Source of the DNA: CAYFRC01 sp050946115
GTDB taxonomy: Bacteria; Bacillota; Clostridia; Christensenellales; Aristaeellaceae
Direction of reading: 5' to 3'
DNA: 64,000 nt
NCBI GenBank assembly: GCA_050946115.1
Contig: JBMNUF010000001.1
Location: 1 to 64,000, forward strand
The translations under genes and the position numbers were made by a program. Shown piece by piece: positions 32,531 through 41,126 of this stretch. Each line of letters starts with the position of its first letter. Position 1 is the first letter of the stretch. The notes beneath the pieces were generated by a model. The model saw only the letters and a program-made list of their open reading frames with translations, was not told the origin of the DNA and searched no databases.

Positions 32531-32940
32531 GTGGAATGGCGGATTCGCGTCGACACGCAAAGGAGATGCATGATGTTTGTAGAAACAATCATGATAATAG
32601 TCTGCGCAGTGATAGCAGGATGCGATGTATGGGAAGATATAGCATACTATTGTCGGGTAAAGCAGGCGTGGTTCGGGGTACGGACAGGTCTCAGATTGAA
32701 GAGCGGAATCCCGTCCCATGATACGATGCGCAGGATATCCGGGGTGTTGAAAGCGCATTGCACCGGTGTTTGGACGTAACATTCAGAGAAGACCATTCGA
32801 GAATGAGAGCCGCCTACTCGGCGGAAAACTTCAGCGTTGTTCGCCATATTGTTCTGCATGTGCCGAAGAATATGCAGGATACGGTATCTGTTGCACGTCG
32901 GCGGCAACATTGCGCTTATAATCAGGATTGTTTGGAAACG
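32531..32940 (+). pseudogene. decayed ISAs1-family transposase
   Basis: Two frames carry recognisable pieces. The first (32531-32776) reads I-I-V-C-A-V-I-A-G-C-D-V-W-E-D-I and S-G-I-P-S-H-D-T, the N-terminal signature of ISAs1 transposases. The second, after a frame change near 32778, reads A-E-N-F-S-V-V-R-H-I-V-L, which belongs near the C-terminus. The DDE core between them is missing, so the element cannot transpose. From 32941 to the next gene at 33260 I see only an 8-bp hairpin (33179-33206). Confidence 0.75.
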
Positions 32941-33259
32941 GTTATCACAACCTTAATTTATGCGTGGGGTCGCGAACACATGGTCGCTTTCTATTGACAA
33001 CGTTTGCCTCTGTCTGATAAAATCCCTGTAGACCATGCCGTCCGATTCGGAACGCGTTCGGATTCCTTTAATGCGTCCGAAAGGATGCGACGAAGGGCAT
33101 CAGAGGCGGTTCTGCGTATGTCGTCGAAAGCGACGTGCGGGAAAAGCCGCGATACTCCGCGCCAACATTATGAGGTACAATCCCCTACATTATGGGCAAG
33201 GGGATTGCAGATATCGCACATGAGAAAGACAGATAAAAGATGGGGTAAGGAATAAAATC

Positions 33260-34498
33260 ATGAAAATTGCAGTTGCAGGCATCGGCTATGTCGGTTTGTC
33301 CATTGCTACACTTCTGTCGCAACACCATGAGGTCATGGTAGTGGACATCGTCCCCGAAAAGGTTACCCTCGTCAACCACAGGAAATCCCCCGTACAGGAT
33401 GCGGACATTGAAAAGTACTTCGCCGAAAAAGACCTGAACCTCACAGCCACGCTCGATGCAAAAGCCGCTTACAAGGACGCCGACTTTGTCGTCGTCGCCG
33501 TCCCCACCAACTACGACAGCAAAAAGAACTTTTTCGATACCTCTGCGGTCGAAGCGGTTATCGGGTTGGTCATTCGGTACAATCCGAACGCCATTGTAGT
33601 CATCAAATCCACGGTTCCCGTCGGCTTTACCGCTTCCGTCCGCGAGAAGTACCGCTGTGACAATATCCTCTTCAGCCCGGAGTTTCTGCGCGAATCGAAG
33701 GCGCTGTACGATAACCTCTACCCGAGCCGCATTATCGTGGGCACGGACATGCAGAACGCCCGCTTGGTACAAGCCGCAAATACCTTTGCCGCGCTGCTGC
33801 AGGAAGGCGCGATCAAGGAGAACGTCGACACATTGATCATGGGCTTTGCCGAAGCAGAAGCGGTGAAGCTGTTTGCCAACACCTATCTGGCGCTGCGTGT
33901 GTCGTACTTCAACGAACTGGATACCTACGCCGAGATGAAGGGGCTGGACACCCGACAGATCATCAAAGGCGTGTGTCTCGACCCGCGCATCGGCGATCAA
34001 TACAACAATCCGAGCTTTGGGTACGGCGGTTACTGTCTGCCGAAGGACACAAAGCAGCTCCTTGCAAACTATGCCGACGTTCCGGAAAATTTGATCGAAG
34101 CCATCGTGGAGTCCAACCGCACCCGAAAAGACTTCATCGCCAACCGCGTGCTGCAGATGGCCGGTTACTACGACTATGGCGAAGATACCGAGTACGATGC
34201 CAAGGCGGAAAAACCTTGCATAATCGGCGTGTACCGCCTGACCATGAAGTCCAATTCCGACAATTTCCGCCATTCCTCCATTCAGGGGGTTATGAAGCGC
34301 ATCAAGGCGAAGGGCGCTACGGTTATCATTTATGAGCCGACGCTGGAAAACGGCACGACGTTCTTCGGAAGTGAAATAATCAATGACCTTGAGATATTCA
34401 AACGGCGCAGTCACGCCATCATTGCAAACCGCTACGAAAGCTGCCTTGACGACGTGGAGGAAAAGGTCTATACCCGAGACCTGTTCCGCAGGGACTGA
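33260..34498 (+). CDS. UDP-glucose/GDP-mannose 6-dehydrogenase family enzyme
   Basis: The product is 412 residues. G-I-G-Y-V-G-L-S (7-14) is the NAD-binding loop, and K-S-T-V-P-V-G, P-E-F-L-R-E-S and G-G-Y-C-L-P-K-D (catalytic Cys near 259) mark the three conserved blocks. It makes a UDP-uronic acid from a UDP-hexose with two NAD+ and feeds capsule or exopolysaccharide synthesis; UDP-glucose is the likely but unproved substrate. It is isolated, with an ISAs1 relic upstream and 357 non-coding bases downstream, which suggests lateral arrival. Its base composition looks lower in G+C than the next operon. Confidence 0.88.
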   Translation: MKIAVAGIGYVGLSIATLLSQHHEVMVVDIVPEKVTLVNHRKSPVQDADIEKYFAEKDLNLTATLDAKAAYKDADFVVVAVPTNYDSKKNFFDTSAVEAVIGLVIRYNPNAIVVIKSTVPVGFTASVREKYRCDNILFSPEFLRESKALYDNLYPSRIIVGTDMQNARLVQAANTFAALLQEGAIKENVDTLIMGFAEAEAVKLFANTYLALRVSYFNELDTYAEMKGLDTRQIIKGVCLDPRIGDQYNNPSFGYGGYCLPKDTKQLLANYADVPENLIEAIVESNRTRKDFIANRVLQMAGYYDYGEDTEYDAKAEKPCIIGVYRLTMKSNSDNFRHSSIQGVMKRIKAKGATVIIYEPTLENGTTFFGSEIINDLEIFKRRSHAIIANRYESCLDDVEEKVYTRDLFRRD

Positions 34499-34777
34499 GA
34501 TGCAAAATGACGGATGATTCCGATCTCCTTACGGACTTCGGTTCTTTGTCGGTTTGGGGCAAGCGGAGTCGATGACTGCACAACGTACTTCCCATGGGTA
34601 CAGAATCCGGAAACGCTAAGGCGCGCCGGAGAAATACCGATTGGTGCGTTTGCTCTTTATACAAATTCGGTGATATATAACCGGGCTACCGATAAACAAT
34701 CTCTTTGCGCCCGCGGCCATAAAACGGCGGCACCACGCCCCATACAGGTTAATTTTCGGGCAAAAACACGGCGGCGC
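34499..34777. other. non-coding stretch between ugd-like gene and rimP promoter
   Basis: About 280 bases precede the promoter and 357 lie between the two genes. A rightward frame runs through but lacks a start signal and resembles nothing I know. No terminator with a T-run is obvious after the dehydrogenase. Confidence 0.4.
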
Positions 34778-34806
34778 TTGCATTGCATGGCATCGAATGC
34801 TATAAT
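34778..34806 (+). promoter_or_regulatory. promoter of the rimP-nusA-infB operon
   Basis: TTGCAT (34778-34783) and TATAAT (34801-34806) are 17 bases apart, 50 bases before the rimP start. Confidence 0.75.
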
Positions 34807-34855
34807 GAATAGCGTATTGCTATGCAGTGCCATTGCCTTGTGGGAGGGTGTTTCA

Positions 34856-35383
34856 TTGCCGAAACAGGCGGCGCCGCTTGTCGCGGCGCAAGCGCAAATG
34901 GGGAAAATAGCCCGCGACATGGGCTATGAGCTGGTGGATATCGAGCTGGTCAAAGAGCCGACCGGCCGCTTTTTGCGCGTTTATGCGGATAAAGAGGGCG
35001 GCATCACGCTGGACGACCTCGAAAAGCTCCACCGAAAGCTGCTTCCCGTTGCGGATCGCATCGATTATGATTATATGGAGGTCTCCTCGCCCGGCGCCGA
35101 CAGGCCGCTCAAAAAGCCGCAGGATTTCGCGCGGCACGAAGGCGATGAGGTCGAATTGCATTTGTATAAGCCATACGGCGGCGCAAAACAGCTTCGCGGC
35201 ACGCTGGTGGGGCTCGTCGGAGGCGATATCGTCATAGAGACGGCGCAGGGCAGCCTGTCCTTTGAGAAAAATCAGGTTTCCCTCGTAAAACCCGTGATCG
35301 AGCTTGCCGAGGAGGAGCTCGAAGAACTGTTGCCGGACGGCGCATCGGAGGAGAAAGGCGGCGAAGACTATGGCATCCAATAA
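34856..35383 (+). CDS. rimP: ribosome maturation factor RimP
   Basis: The product is 175 residues from TTG 34856, chosen because GGGAGG lies 8 bases upstream; an upstream extension would cross the promoter. The family marks are G-Y-E-L-V-D-I-E, R-V-Y-A-D-K-E-G-G-I and the V-S-S-P-G-A-D-R-P-L block. RimP helps assemble the 30S subunit. Its 3' end overlaps nusA by 14 bases. The order rimP-nusA-ylxR-ylxQ-infB is the standard one in Bacillota. Confidence 0.93.
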   Translation: MPKQAAPLVAAQAQMGKIARDMGYELVDIELVKEPTGRFLRVYADKEGGITLDDLEKLHRKLLPVADRIDYDYMEVSSPGADRPLKKPQDFARHEGDEVELHLYKPYGGAKQLRGTLVGLVGGDIVIETAQGSLSFEKNQVSLVKPVIELAEEELEELLPDGASEEKGGEDYGIQ

Positions 35384-36479
35384 TATCGATACACGCGAGT
35401 TTATCGCGTCCCTGGAGGAGCTCGCGAAGGAAAAGCGCATCAATAAAGACATTCTGTTCGGCGCGATCGAAAACGCGCTGGTATCCGCATACAAAAAGAA
35501 TTACGGCAAAAGCGCCAACGTCCGCGCGGAGATCGACCGCACCACGGGCAAGATCGAGGTGCTCGTCCGCAAGACCGTCGTCGACGAGGTCGCGGACCCC
35601 CTGACCGAGATCTCCCTGGAGGAGGCGCGCCGCGTCCGCTCCATCTACGAGGTCGGCGATCTCATCGAGACGAGCGCGACGCCGCGCGATTTCGGGCGCA
35701 TCGCGGCGCAGACGGCAAAGCAGGTCGTCGTGCAGCACATCCGCGAGGCGGAGCGCGGCGTGATCTACGAGGAGTACATCGAAAAAGAGAGCGAGATTTT
35801 GACGGCGATCGTCCAACACATCGACGGCAAGATGGTATGCGTCGATATCGGGCGCACGCTGGCTATCATGGACGCCGCGAACCAGATTCCGGGCGAAACG
35901 TATCGCGTGAACGACAGGCTCAAGGTCTACGTGCTCGAGGTCGCGCGCGGAAACAGGGGACCGCAGGTCATGGTGTCGAGGACGCATCAGGGGCTGGTCA
36001 AGCGCCTGTTCGAGCTCGAGGTGCCGGAAATCCGCAGCGGCGTCGTACAGATTCGCTCCATCGCGCGCGAAGCGGGTTCCCGAACGAAGATGGCGGTCTT
36101 TTCCACCGACAAGATGATCGACCCCGTCGGCTCCTGCGTGGGGCCGCACGGCATCCGCGTGGAAAACGTGGTGAACGAACTGCGCACCGAGAAGATCGAC
36201 ATCGTAAAATGGTCGTCCGATCCCGCGGAATACATCGCCAGCGCGCTCAGTCCCGCGCGCGTTCTGAACGTGTACGTCAACGAAAAGGAAAAGATGGCGC
36301 GCGTAATCGTGCCGGACAACCAGCTCTCGCTTGCGATCGGCAAGGAAGGGCAGAACGTGCGGCTCGCCGCCAAGCTGACCGGCTGGAAGATCGACCTGAA
36401 GAGCCAGAGCCAGATGATGCAGGACATCGCAACCGAAATCGATGAATTCCCCCTTCCGGAAGGCGAATCGGAGATTTGA
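35370..36479 (+). CDS. nusA: transcription termination/antitermination factor NusA
   Basis: The product is 369 residues, close to other Bacillota NusA. It has the N-terminal RNA polymerase-binding domain (1 to about 125), an S1 domain (about 135-200) and two KH domains with V-G-P-H-G-I-R and I-G-K-E-G-Q-N-V-R. It lacks the C-terminal acidic repeats of E. coli NusA, as expected. It binds RNA polymerase and nascent RNA and tunes pausing and termination. Translation is coupled to rimP by overlap. Confidence 0.95.
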   Translation: MASNNIDTREFIASLEELAKEKRINKDILFGAIENALVSAYKKNYGKSANVRAEIDRTTGKIEVLVRKTVVDEVADPLTEISLEEARRVRSIYEVGDLIETSATPRDFGRIAAQTAKQVVVQHIREAERGVIYEEYIEKESEILTAIVQHIDGKMVCVDIGRTLAIMDAANQIPGETYRVNDRLKVYVLEVARGNRGPQVMVSRTHQGLVKRLFELEVPEIRSGVVQIRSIAREAGSRTKMAVFSTDKMIDPVGSCVGPHGIRVENVVNELRTEKIDIVKWSSDPAEYIASALSPARVLNVYVNEKEKMARVIVPDNQLSLAIGKEGQNVRLAAKLTGWKIDLKSQSQMMQDIATEIDEFPLPEGESEI

Positions 36480-36494
36480 AAGGACGAATAACCA

Positions 36495-36770
36495 TTGCTG
36501 AAAAAGCGAAGAATCCCCATGCGTATGTGCATGGGTTGCCGCGAGAAGAGACCGAAAAAGGAACTGCTCCGCGTCGTGAAATCGCCGGAGGGCATTGTCT
36601 CCGCGGACGCGACGGGCAAAGCCGCCGGCCGCGGCGCATACATCTGCCCGGACGCGGAGTGCCTGAAGCGGGCGATGAAGAGCCGCGCCCTGGAGCGCGA
36701 ACTGGAAGTCAAGATCGCCCAGGAGGTCTACGACGCCCTTCTGCACAGCATCGAGGAGATGCCCCGATGA
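36495..36770 (+). CDS. ylxR: YlxR-type RNA-binding protein
   Basis: The product is 91 residues with TTG start at 36495 after GAAAGGACG. R-M-C-M-G-C-R-E-K-R-P-K-K-E-L and G-R-G-A-Y-I-C are the diagnostic DUF448/YlxR motifs. It is a small basic protein thought to bind RNA and to affect gene expression. The stop overlaps the next ATG by 4 bases. Confidence 0.9.
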   Translation: MLKKRRIPMRMCMGCREKRPKKELLRVVKSPEGIVSADATGKAAGRGAYICPDAECLKRAMKSRALERELEVKIAQEVYDALLHSIEEMPR

Positions 36771-37099
36771 AAAAGGTTTTGAACATGCTCGGACTCTGCG
36801 CGCGCGCGGGAAAGCTCATGAGCGGCGAAAGGTCGACGGAGCAAGCGATCAAAAAAGGCGGCTGTTTCCTGGCGGTGATCGACGGCGCGATTTCAGCCGT
36901 AGGGAAAAAGTCCATAACGGATGCCTGTGCGTACAGGAACGTGCCCTTCGTTGCGCTCGGGGAAAACGAGCTCGGCCCGGCGATCGGGAAGAGCGGGCGC
37001 ATGGCGGCAGCCGTCACGGACGAGGGGTTTGCACGGCGCATTGCGGAACTGGTTCGCGAAACACATTCGGACACGGGGGTGTATACGAAACATGAGTAG
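36767..37099 (+). CDS. ylxQ: L7Ae-family ribosomal protein YlxQ
   Basis: The product is 110 residues. M-L-G-L-C-A-R-A-G-K-L-M-S-G and I-K-K-G-G-C-F-L-A-V-I are typical of the L7Ae/L30e/Gadd45 fold. It probably binds kink-turn RNA. It overlaps ylxR by 4 bases and infB by 8, so the cluster is translated as a unit. Confidence 0.9.
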   Translation: MKKVLNMLGLCARAGKLMSGERSTEQAIKKGGCFLAVIDGAISAVGKKSITDACAYRNVPFVALGENELGPAIGKSGRMAAAVTDEGFARRIAELVRETHSDTGVYTKHE

Positions 37100-39785
37100 A
37101 ATAAAATTGCAGAATGCTGCAAGGGATTTGAGCATGGGGGCTTCCAAGCTCCTTGAAAGTGTGTCCAAATCGCGCAAGCAGACGCAGGATATGCTCCAGT
37201 CGGTCAAAAAAATCGCCGACGATATCGCGCGGCAGGAGCAGAGGCGCAAATCCGAACAGGAAAAGGAAACCCTTTCCAGGCAATATGTCGAAGCCGCTTC
37301 ATTTATGAACTCCTTCACTGCGGAGCCCGTGGAGCTTGCGGAAAAGGCGAAAAGGGCGGAGGAGGAAAAGGCGGCAAGGGTCGCAGAGGAAGCCGCCCTC
37401 GCCCGCAAAAAGGCGGAGGAAGAGGCAGCTGCCAAAGCCGCCGAAACCCGTCCCCCGCAGCCCGCCCGCCCCGCACAGGGGCAGGGTCGCCCGGCTGTTC
37501 GCCCGCAGGGACAGGGAGGGTTCGCCCCCCGCCCGCAGGGGCAGGGGCAGTTTGCCGCCCGCCCGCAGGGACAGGGGCAATTTGCCGCCCGTCCGCAGGG
37601 ACAGGGGCAATTTGCCAATCGGCCGCAGGGACAGGGGCAATTTGCTGCCCGCCCGCAGGGACAGGGAGGGTTCGCGCCCCGCCCGCAGGGACAGGAAGGT
37701 TTCGGAGGTCGCCCGCAGAGACAGGGAGGGTTCGGAGGTCGCCCGCAGGGGCAGGGCGGGTTCGGAGGTCGTCCGCAGACACAGGGCGGCGGCTTCGGGC
37801 AGAAGAAGATCGTCGGCGAACTCGCGCCCACGGTCGAGAAGGATCGCGTATCCAACTACGACCCCAACAAAAAGCTCTACACGCGCCAGGTTGACCCCGA
37901 GCGCATAACCAAAAACCGCCGCCAGCAGGCGAGGACCGCCGCACCCAGAGGCGGCATGGACGACGAAGTATTCCGCACGCGCAAGCGGAAGAAGCAGCCC
38001 GCGCCCGTCTTCAAGCCCGAGCCGGTGGTGATCGAAAAAGCGTATATGACCGCCGAAACCATCACCGTCAAGGATCTTTCCGAGCGCATCGGCAAGCCCG
38101 CGAGCGAAATCATCAAAAAGCTGCTGCTTTTGGGCATCATCGCAAATATCAATCAGGAGCTCGACTTCGACACCGCGCAGCTCGTCTGTACGGAATTCGG
38201 CATAGAGTTCGAACTGAAGCTCGACAAGACCGCGGAGGACGTTTTGAGCGAGGAAGACTTCGAGGACGCGGAGGAAGACCTTCTGCCGCGCCCGCCGGTC
38301 GTCACCATCATGGGGCACGTCGACCACGGCAAGACGAGTTTGCTCGACTACATCCGCGAATCCCGCGTAACCGCGTCGGAGGCGGGCGGTATCACGCAGC
38401 ACATCGGCGCGTACACCGTCGAAATCGACGACAGGCAGATCACCTTCCTCGATACGCCCGGCCACGAGGCATTCACCTCCATGCGCGCGCGCGGCGCGCA
38501 GGCGACCGACATCGCGATCCTGGTCGTCGCGGCGGACGACGGCGTCATGCCGCAGACCGTTGAGGCGATCAACCACGCGAAGGCGGCGGGCGTGCAGACC
38601 ATCGTCGCGATCAACAAGTGCGACAAGCCGCAGGCGAATCCCGAGCGCATCAAAGAGCAGCTTACCGAACACGGCCTGCTCGCGGAGGAGTGGGGCGGCG
38701 ACACCATCATGGTTCCCGTATCCGCCGTGACGGGCATGGGCGTGGAAACCCTGCTCGAAATGATTCTGCTGGTCGCCGATATGCAGGATTATAAGGCGAA
38801 CCCGAACCGCAAGGCGCGCGGCATCATCATCGAGGCGCGCCTGGACAGGGGCCGCGGCCCGGTCGCGACCGTGCTGATTCAAAAGGGCACGCTGCGCGTG
38901 GGCGATACCATCGTCGCGGGCACCGCGTTCGGCAGGGTTCGCGCGATGATCGACGACAAGGGCGAAAACGCGCAGGAGGCAGGGCCCTCCGATCCGGTCG
39001 AGGTCGACGGCCTCAACGACGTGCCGGAGGCGGGCGACATCCTCTCTGCCGTGGACGACGACAGGCTCAGCCGTCAGGTCGCGCAGGAGCGCAAGGACAA
39101 GCTGAAAGCCGCGCTCATCAAATCGGTCGGAAAGACGACGCTGGACAACCTGTTCGAGCAGATTTCCGCGGGCGAGGTCAAAGACCTCAACCTCATCGTC
39201 AAGGCGGACGTGCAGGGCTCCGTGGAGGCGGTCACGCAGTCGCTCGAAAAGCTCACCAACGACGAGGTGCGCGTGCGCGTCATCCACGGCGCCGTCGGCG
39301 CGATCACCGAAAGCGACGTCACCCTGGCATCGGCATCCAACGCCATCATCGTCGGCTTCAACGTGCGGCACGACAACACCGTGCGCTACATCGCGGAGCG
39401 CGAAAATGTCGATATCCGCCTGTACCGCGTGATCTACAGCGCGATCGAGGAGATCCAGGCGGCGATCAAGGGCATGCTCGCGCCGAAGTTCAAGGAAACC
39501 ATCCTCGGCCGCGCGGAAGTGCGGCAGACCTTCCGCGTCACGGGCGTCGGTACAGTCGCCGGAAGCTACGTGCTCGACGGCCTCATCCGCAGGAACGCGC
39601 AGGCGCGGCTGTTGCGCGACAATATCGTCGTACACGAGTCGAAGGTCGATTCCCTGCGCCGCTTCAAGGACGACGCGAGAGAGGTCGCAACGGGGTACGA
39701 GTGCGGCATCGGGCTTGCAAACTACAACGACATCAAAGAGGGCGACATCATCGAGTGCTTCGTCATGGAAGAAATCGCTCAGTAA
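37092..39785 (+). CDS. infB: translation initiation factor IF-2
   Basis: The product is 897 residues from ATG 37092. The N-terminal region has a basic, Ala/Glu-rich helix (about 80-120), then about ten copies of a ten-residue R-P-Q-G-Q-G-x-F-x-x unit (about 135-235). The GTPase domain shows G-H-V-D-H-G-K-T, D-T-P-G-H-E-A-F, N-K-C-D-K and S-A-V-T-G. Domains that bind the 50S subunit and fMet-tRNA follow. It positions the initiator tRNA on the 30S subunit. The repeat linker is unusual in regularity but lies in a region that varies in length across bacteria. Confidence 0.96.
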   Translation: MSRIKLQNAARDLSMGASKLLESVSKSRKQTQDMLQSVKKIADDIARQEQRRKSEQEKETLSRQYVEAASFMNSFTAEPVELAEKAKRAEEEKAARVAEEAALARKKAEEEAAAKAAETRPPQPARPAQGQGRPAVRPQGQGGFAPRPQGQGQFAARPQGQGQFAARPQGQGQFANRPQGQGQFAARPQGQGGFAPRPQGQEGFGGRPQRQGGFGGRPQGQGGFGGRPQTQGGGFGQKKIVGELAPTVEKDRVSNYDPNKKLYTRQVDPERITKNRRQQARTAAPRGGMDDEVFRTRKRKKQPAPVFKPEPVVIEKAYMTAETITVKDLSERIGKPASEIIKKLLLLGIIANINQELDFDTAQLVCTEFGIEFELKLDKTAEDVLSEEDFEDAEEDLLPRPPVVTIMGHVDHGKTSLLDYIRESRVTASEAGGITQHIGAYTVEIDDRQITFLDTPGHEAFTSMRARGAQATDIAILVVAADDGVMPQTVEAINHAKAAGVQTIVAINKCDKPQANPERIKEQLTEHGLLAEEWGGDTIMVPVSAVTGMGVETLLEMILLVADMQDYKANPNRKARGIIIEARLDRGRGPVATVLIQKGTLRVGDTIVAGTAFGRVRAMIDDKGENAQEAGPSDPVEVDGLNDVPEAGDILSAVDDDRLSRQVAQERKDKLKAALIKSVGKTTLDNLFEQISAGEVKDLNLIVKADVQGSVEAVTQSLEKLTNDEVRVRVIHGAVGAITESDVTLASASNAIIVGFNVRHDNTVRYIAERENVDIRLYRVIYSAIEEIQAAIKGMLAPKFKETILGRAEVRQTFRVTGVGTVAGSYVLDGLIRRNAQARLLRDNIVVHESKVDSLRRFKDDAREVATGYECGIGLANYNDIKEGDIIECFVMEEIAQ
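37498..37790 (+). repeat. 30-bp in-frame repeats in infB
   Basis: Roughly ten tandem units around CGCCCGCAGGGACAGG occur at a 30-base period and encode the Gln/Gly/Pro/Arg linker of IF-2. Some units are identical, so copy number may vary by slippage. Confidence 0.85.
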
Positions 39786-39797
39786 ACGAGATACTAT

Positions 39798-39829
39798 ACA
39801 GGCGGCAGCATGACCTGCCGCCTGTTTTT
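39798..39829 (+). terminator. intrinsic terminator inside the operon, before rbfA
   Basis: ACAGGCGGCAG (39798-39808), a 6-base loop and its exact complement (39815-39825) are followed by TTTTT. It lies 12 bases after the infB stop and directly touches the rbfA ribosome-binding site GGAGG at 39830. Confidence 0.8.
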
Positions 39830-39840
39830 GGAGGATCGCT

Positions 39841-40194
39841 ATGGCAACATATGACAGAATGGACCGCATCTCCACCGAGGTGCGCAGGGAATTGGACAAG
39901 ATCATCCGTGAAAACGTGAAAGACCCGCGCGTGACGGGCACGTGGTCGATCACGCGGGCGGATGTCACGCGCGATATGCGCTACTGCAAGGTGCGCGTGA
40001 GCGTATTGGAAGACGATAAGCGCAAACCGCTCATTGCGGCGCTCAAAAACGCCGCCGGCTTCATCCGCTGGCACCTCGGAAACAACATGGACTTGCGCTA
40101 TACGCCCGAGCTTTTGTTCGAGGCGGATGCCAATATGGAGTACGCCGACAAGATCAACCGCATCCTAAGGGGTGAAAATGCGCATGACGCTTAA
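39841..40194 (+). CDS. rbfA: ribosome-binding factor A
   Basis: The product is 117 residues. R-M-D-R-I-S-T-E-V-R-R-E-L and the KH-like end R-Y-T-P-E-L-L-F are family marks. RbfA helps mature the 5' end of 16S rRNA, mainly in the cold. GGAGG lies immediately after an intrinsic terminator, so its level may be set by read-through from infB. It overlaps nrnA by 17 bases. Confidence 0.93.
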   Translation: MATYDRMDRISTEVRRELDKIIRENVKDPRVTGTWSITRADVTRDMRYCKVRVSVLEDDKRKPLIAALKNAAGFIRWHLGNNMDLRYTPELLFEADANMEYADKINRILRGENAHDA

Positions 40195-41125
40195 CGGCTG
40201 GCTCCTGGAAAACGACTTTTTCGCCGTCATCGCGCACATCCGCCCGGACGGGGACACCATCGGCAGCGCGCTCGCGCTGACGAGCGCCTTAAAGCGCATT
40301 GGAAAGCGCGCCGCATGCATATGCCGCGACAAGGTGCCGGACGATCTTTTGTTTCTGCCCGGCGCAAGCGAAATTGTGCTGCCCGAAAACATGCCGTTTG
40401 CCCCGAAGGCGGTGCTGTTTGCGGACGTGTCCGCGCTCGACCGCGCGGGGGTTGGCGCCGATTTCTATAAGGGCCTTCCGACGGCGACGCTCGACCACCA
40501 CCCCACAAACGACTTCTTTTCCGATGTGAACGCCATTTTTCCCGATGCCGCCGCGACGGGCGTTGAGGCGGTGCGCGTCATAGAGGAGCTGGGGCTGACG
40601 CTTACGCGCGACGAGGCGCTTTGCCTGTACACCGCGATTGCGACCGATACGGGGAATTTCAGCTTCACGAACACAAACGGCGCGGCGTTTCGCGCCGCCG
40701 CCCGGTGCGCGGACGCGGGCATCGACATCGAAAGGGCGGCGAATATCCTCTTTCACCTGCGCACGGCATCCAAAACCCGCCTCATCGGCGCGGCGCTGTC
40801 CGAATTGCGCCTCATCGAGGGCGGAAAAATCGCCTATACCGTGTTCACGGACGAGATGTTTGCGCGCTGCGGCGCGAAAAGCGAGGAGACCAACGGCATC
40901 ATCGACTTTCTGAAGCAGATCGAGGGCGTCCAAGCCGCCTTCACCGCGGAGGTGGCAGAGGACGGCACCCGATTCAGCCTGCGCAGCGCGTCCGATATCG
41001 ATGTGGGCGAGATCGCAAAGAAACTGGGCGGCGGTGGCCACAAAAAGGCGGCGGGCGCGACCGTTGCGCGCCCCTTGGACGAAGCCGTCTCCGCCGTCAT
41101 CGGGATGTTGAAGGGCGCGCTGTGA
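40178..41125 (+). CDS. nrnA: DHH/DHHA1 phosphoesterase, NrnA type
   Basis: The product is 315 residues; ATG 40178 after AAGGGG is preferred over an ATG 6 bases later. H-I-R-P-D-G-D-T-I-G-S, the L-D-H-H motif and D-T-G-N-F-S-F supply metal ligands, and G-G-G-G-H-K-K-A-A-G marks the DHHA1 domain. NrnA degrades short oligonucleotides and 3'-phosphoadenosine 5'-phosphate. Its place between rbfA and truB is standard for Bacillota. Confidence 0.93.
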   Translation: MRMTLNGWLLENDFFAVIAHIRPDGDTIGSALALTSALKRIGKRAACICRDKVPDDLLFLPGASEIVLPENMPFAPKAVLFADVSALDRAGVGADFYKGLPTATLDHHPTNDFFSDVNAIFPDAAATGVEAVRVIEELGLTLTRDEALCLYTAIATDTGNFSFTNTNGAAFRAAARCADAGIDIERAANILFHLRTASKTRLIGAALSELRLIEGGKIAYTVFTDEMFARCGAKSEETNGIIDFLKQIEGVQAAFTAEVAEDGTRFSLRSASDIDVGEIAKKLGGGGHKKAAGATVARPLDEAVSAVIGMLKGAL

Positions 41126-41126
41126 T

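Noticed and set aside
33004..33255. Open frame of about 80 codons before the UDP-glucose dehydrogenase
   Set aside because: No ribosome-binding site, no recognisable motif and it overlaps a hairpin; treated as non-coding.
37299..39968. Long open frame of about 890 codons antisense to infB, and similar antisense frames under the GH95, 13103-15079 and hydrolase genes
   Set aside because: High G+C and codon bias leave antisense frames open. The sense frames carry clear family motifs and ribosome-binding sites.
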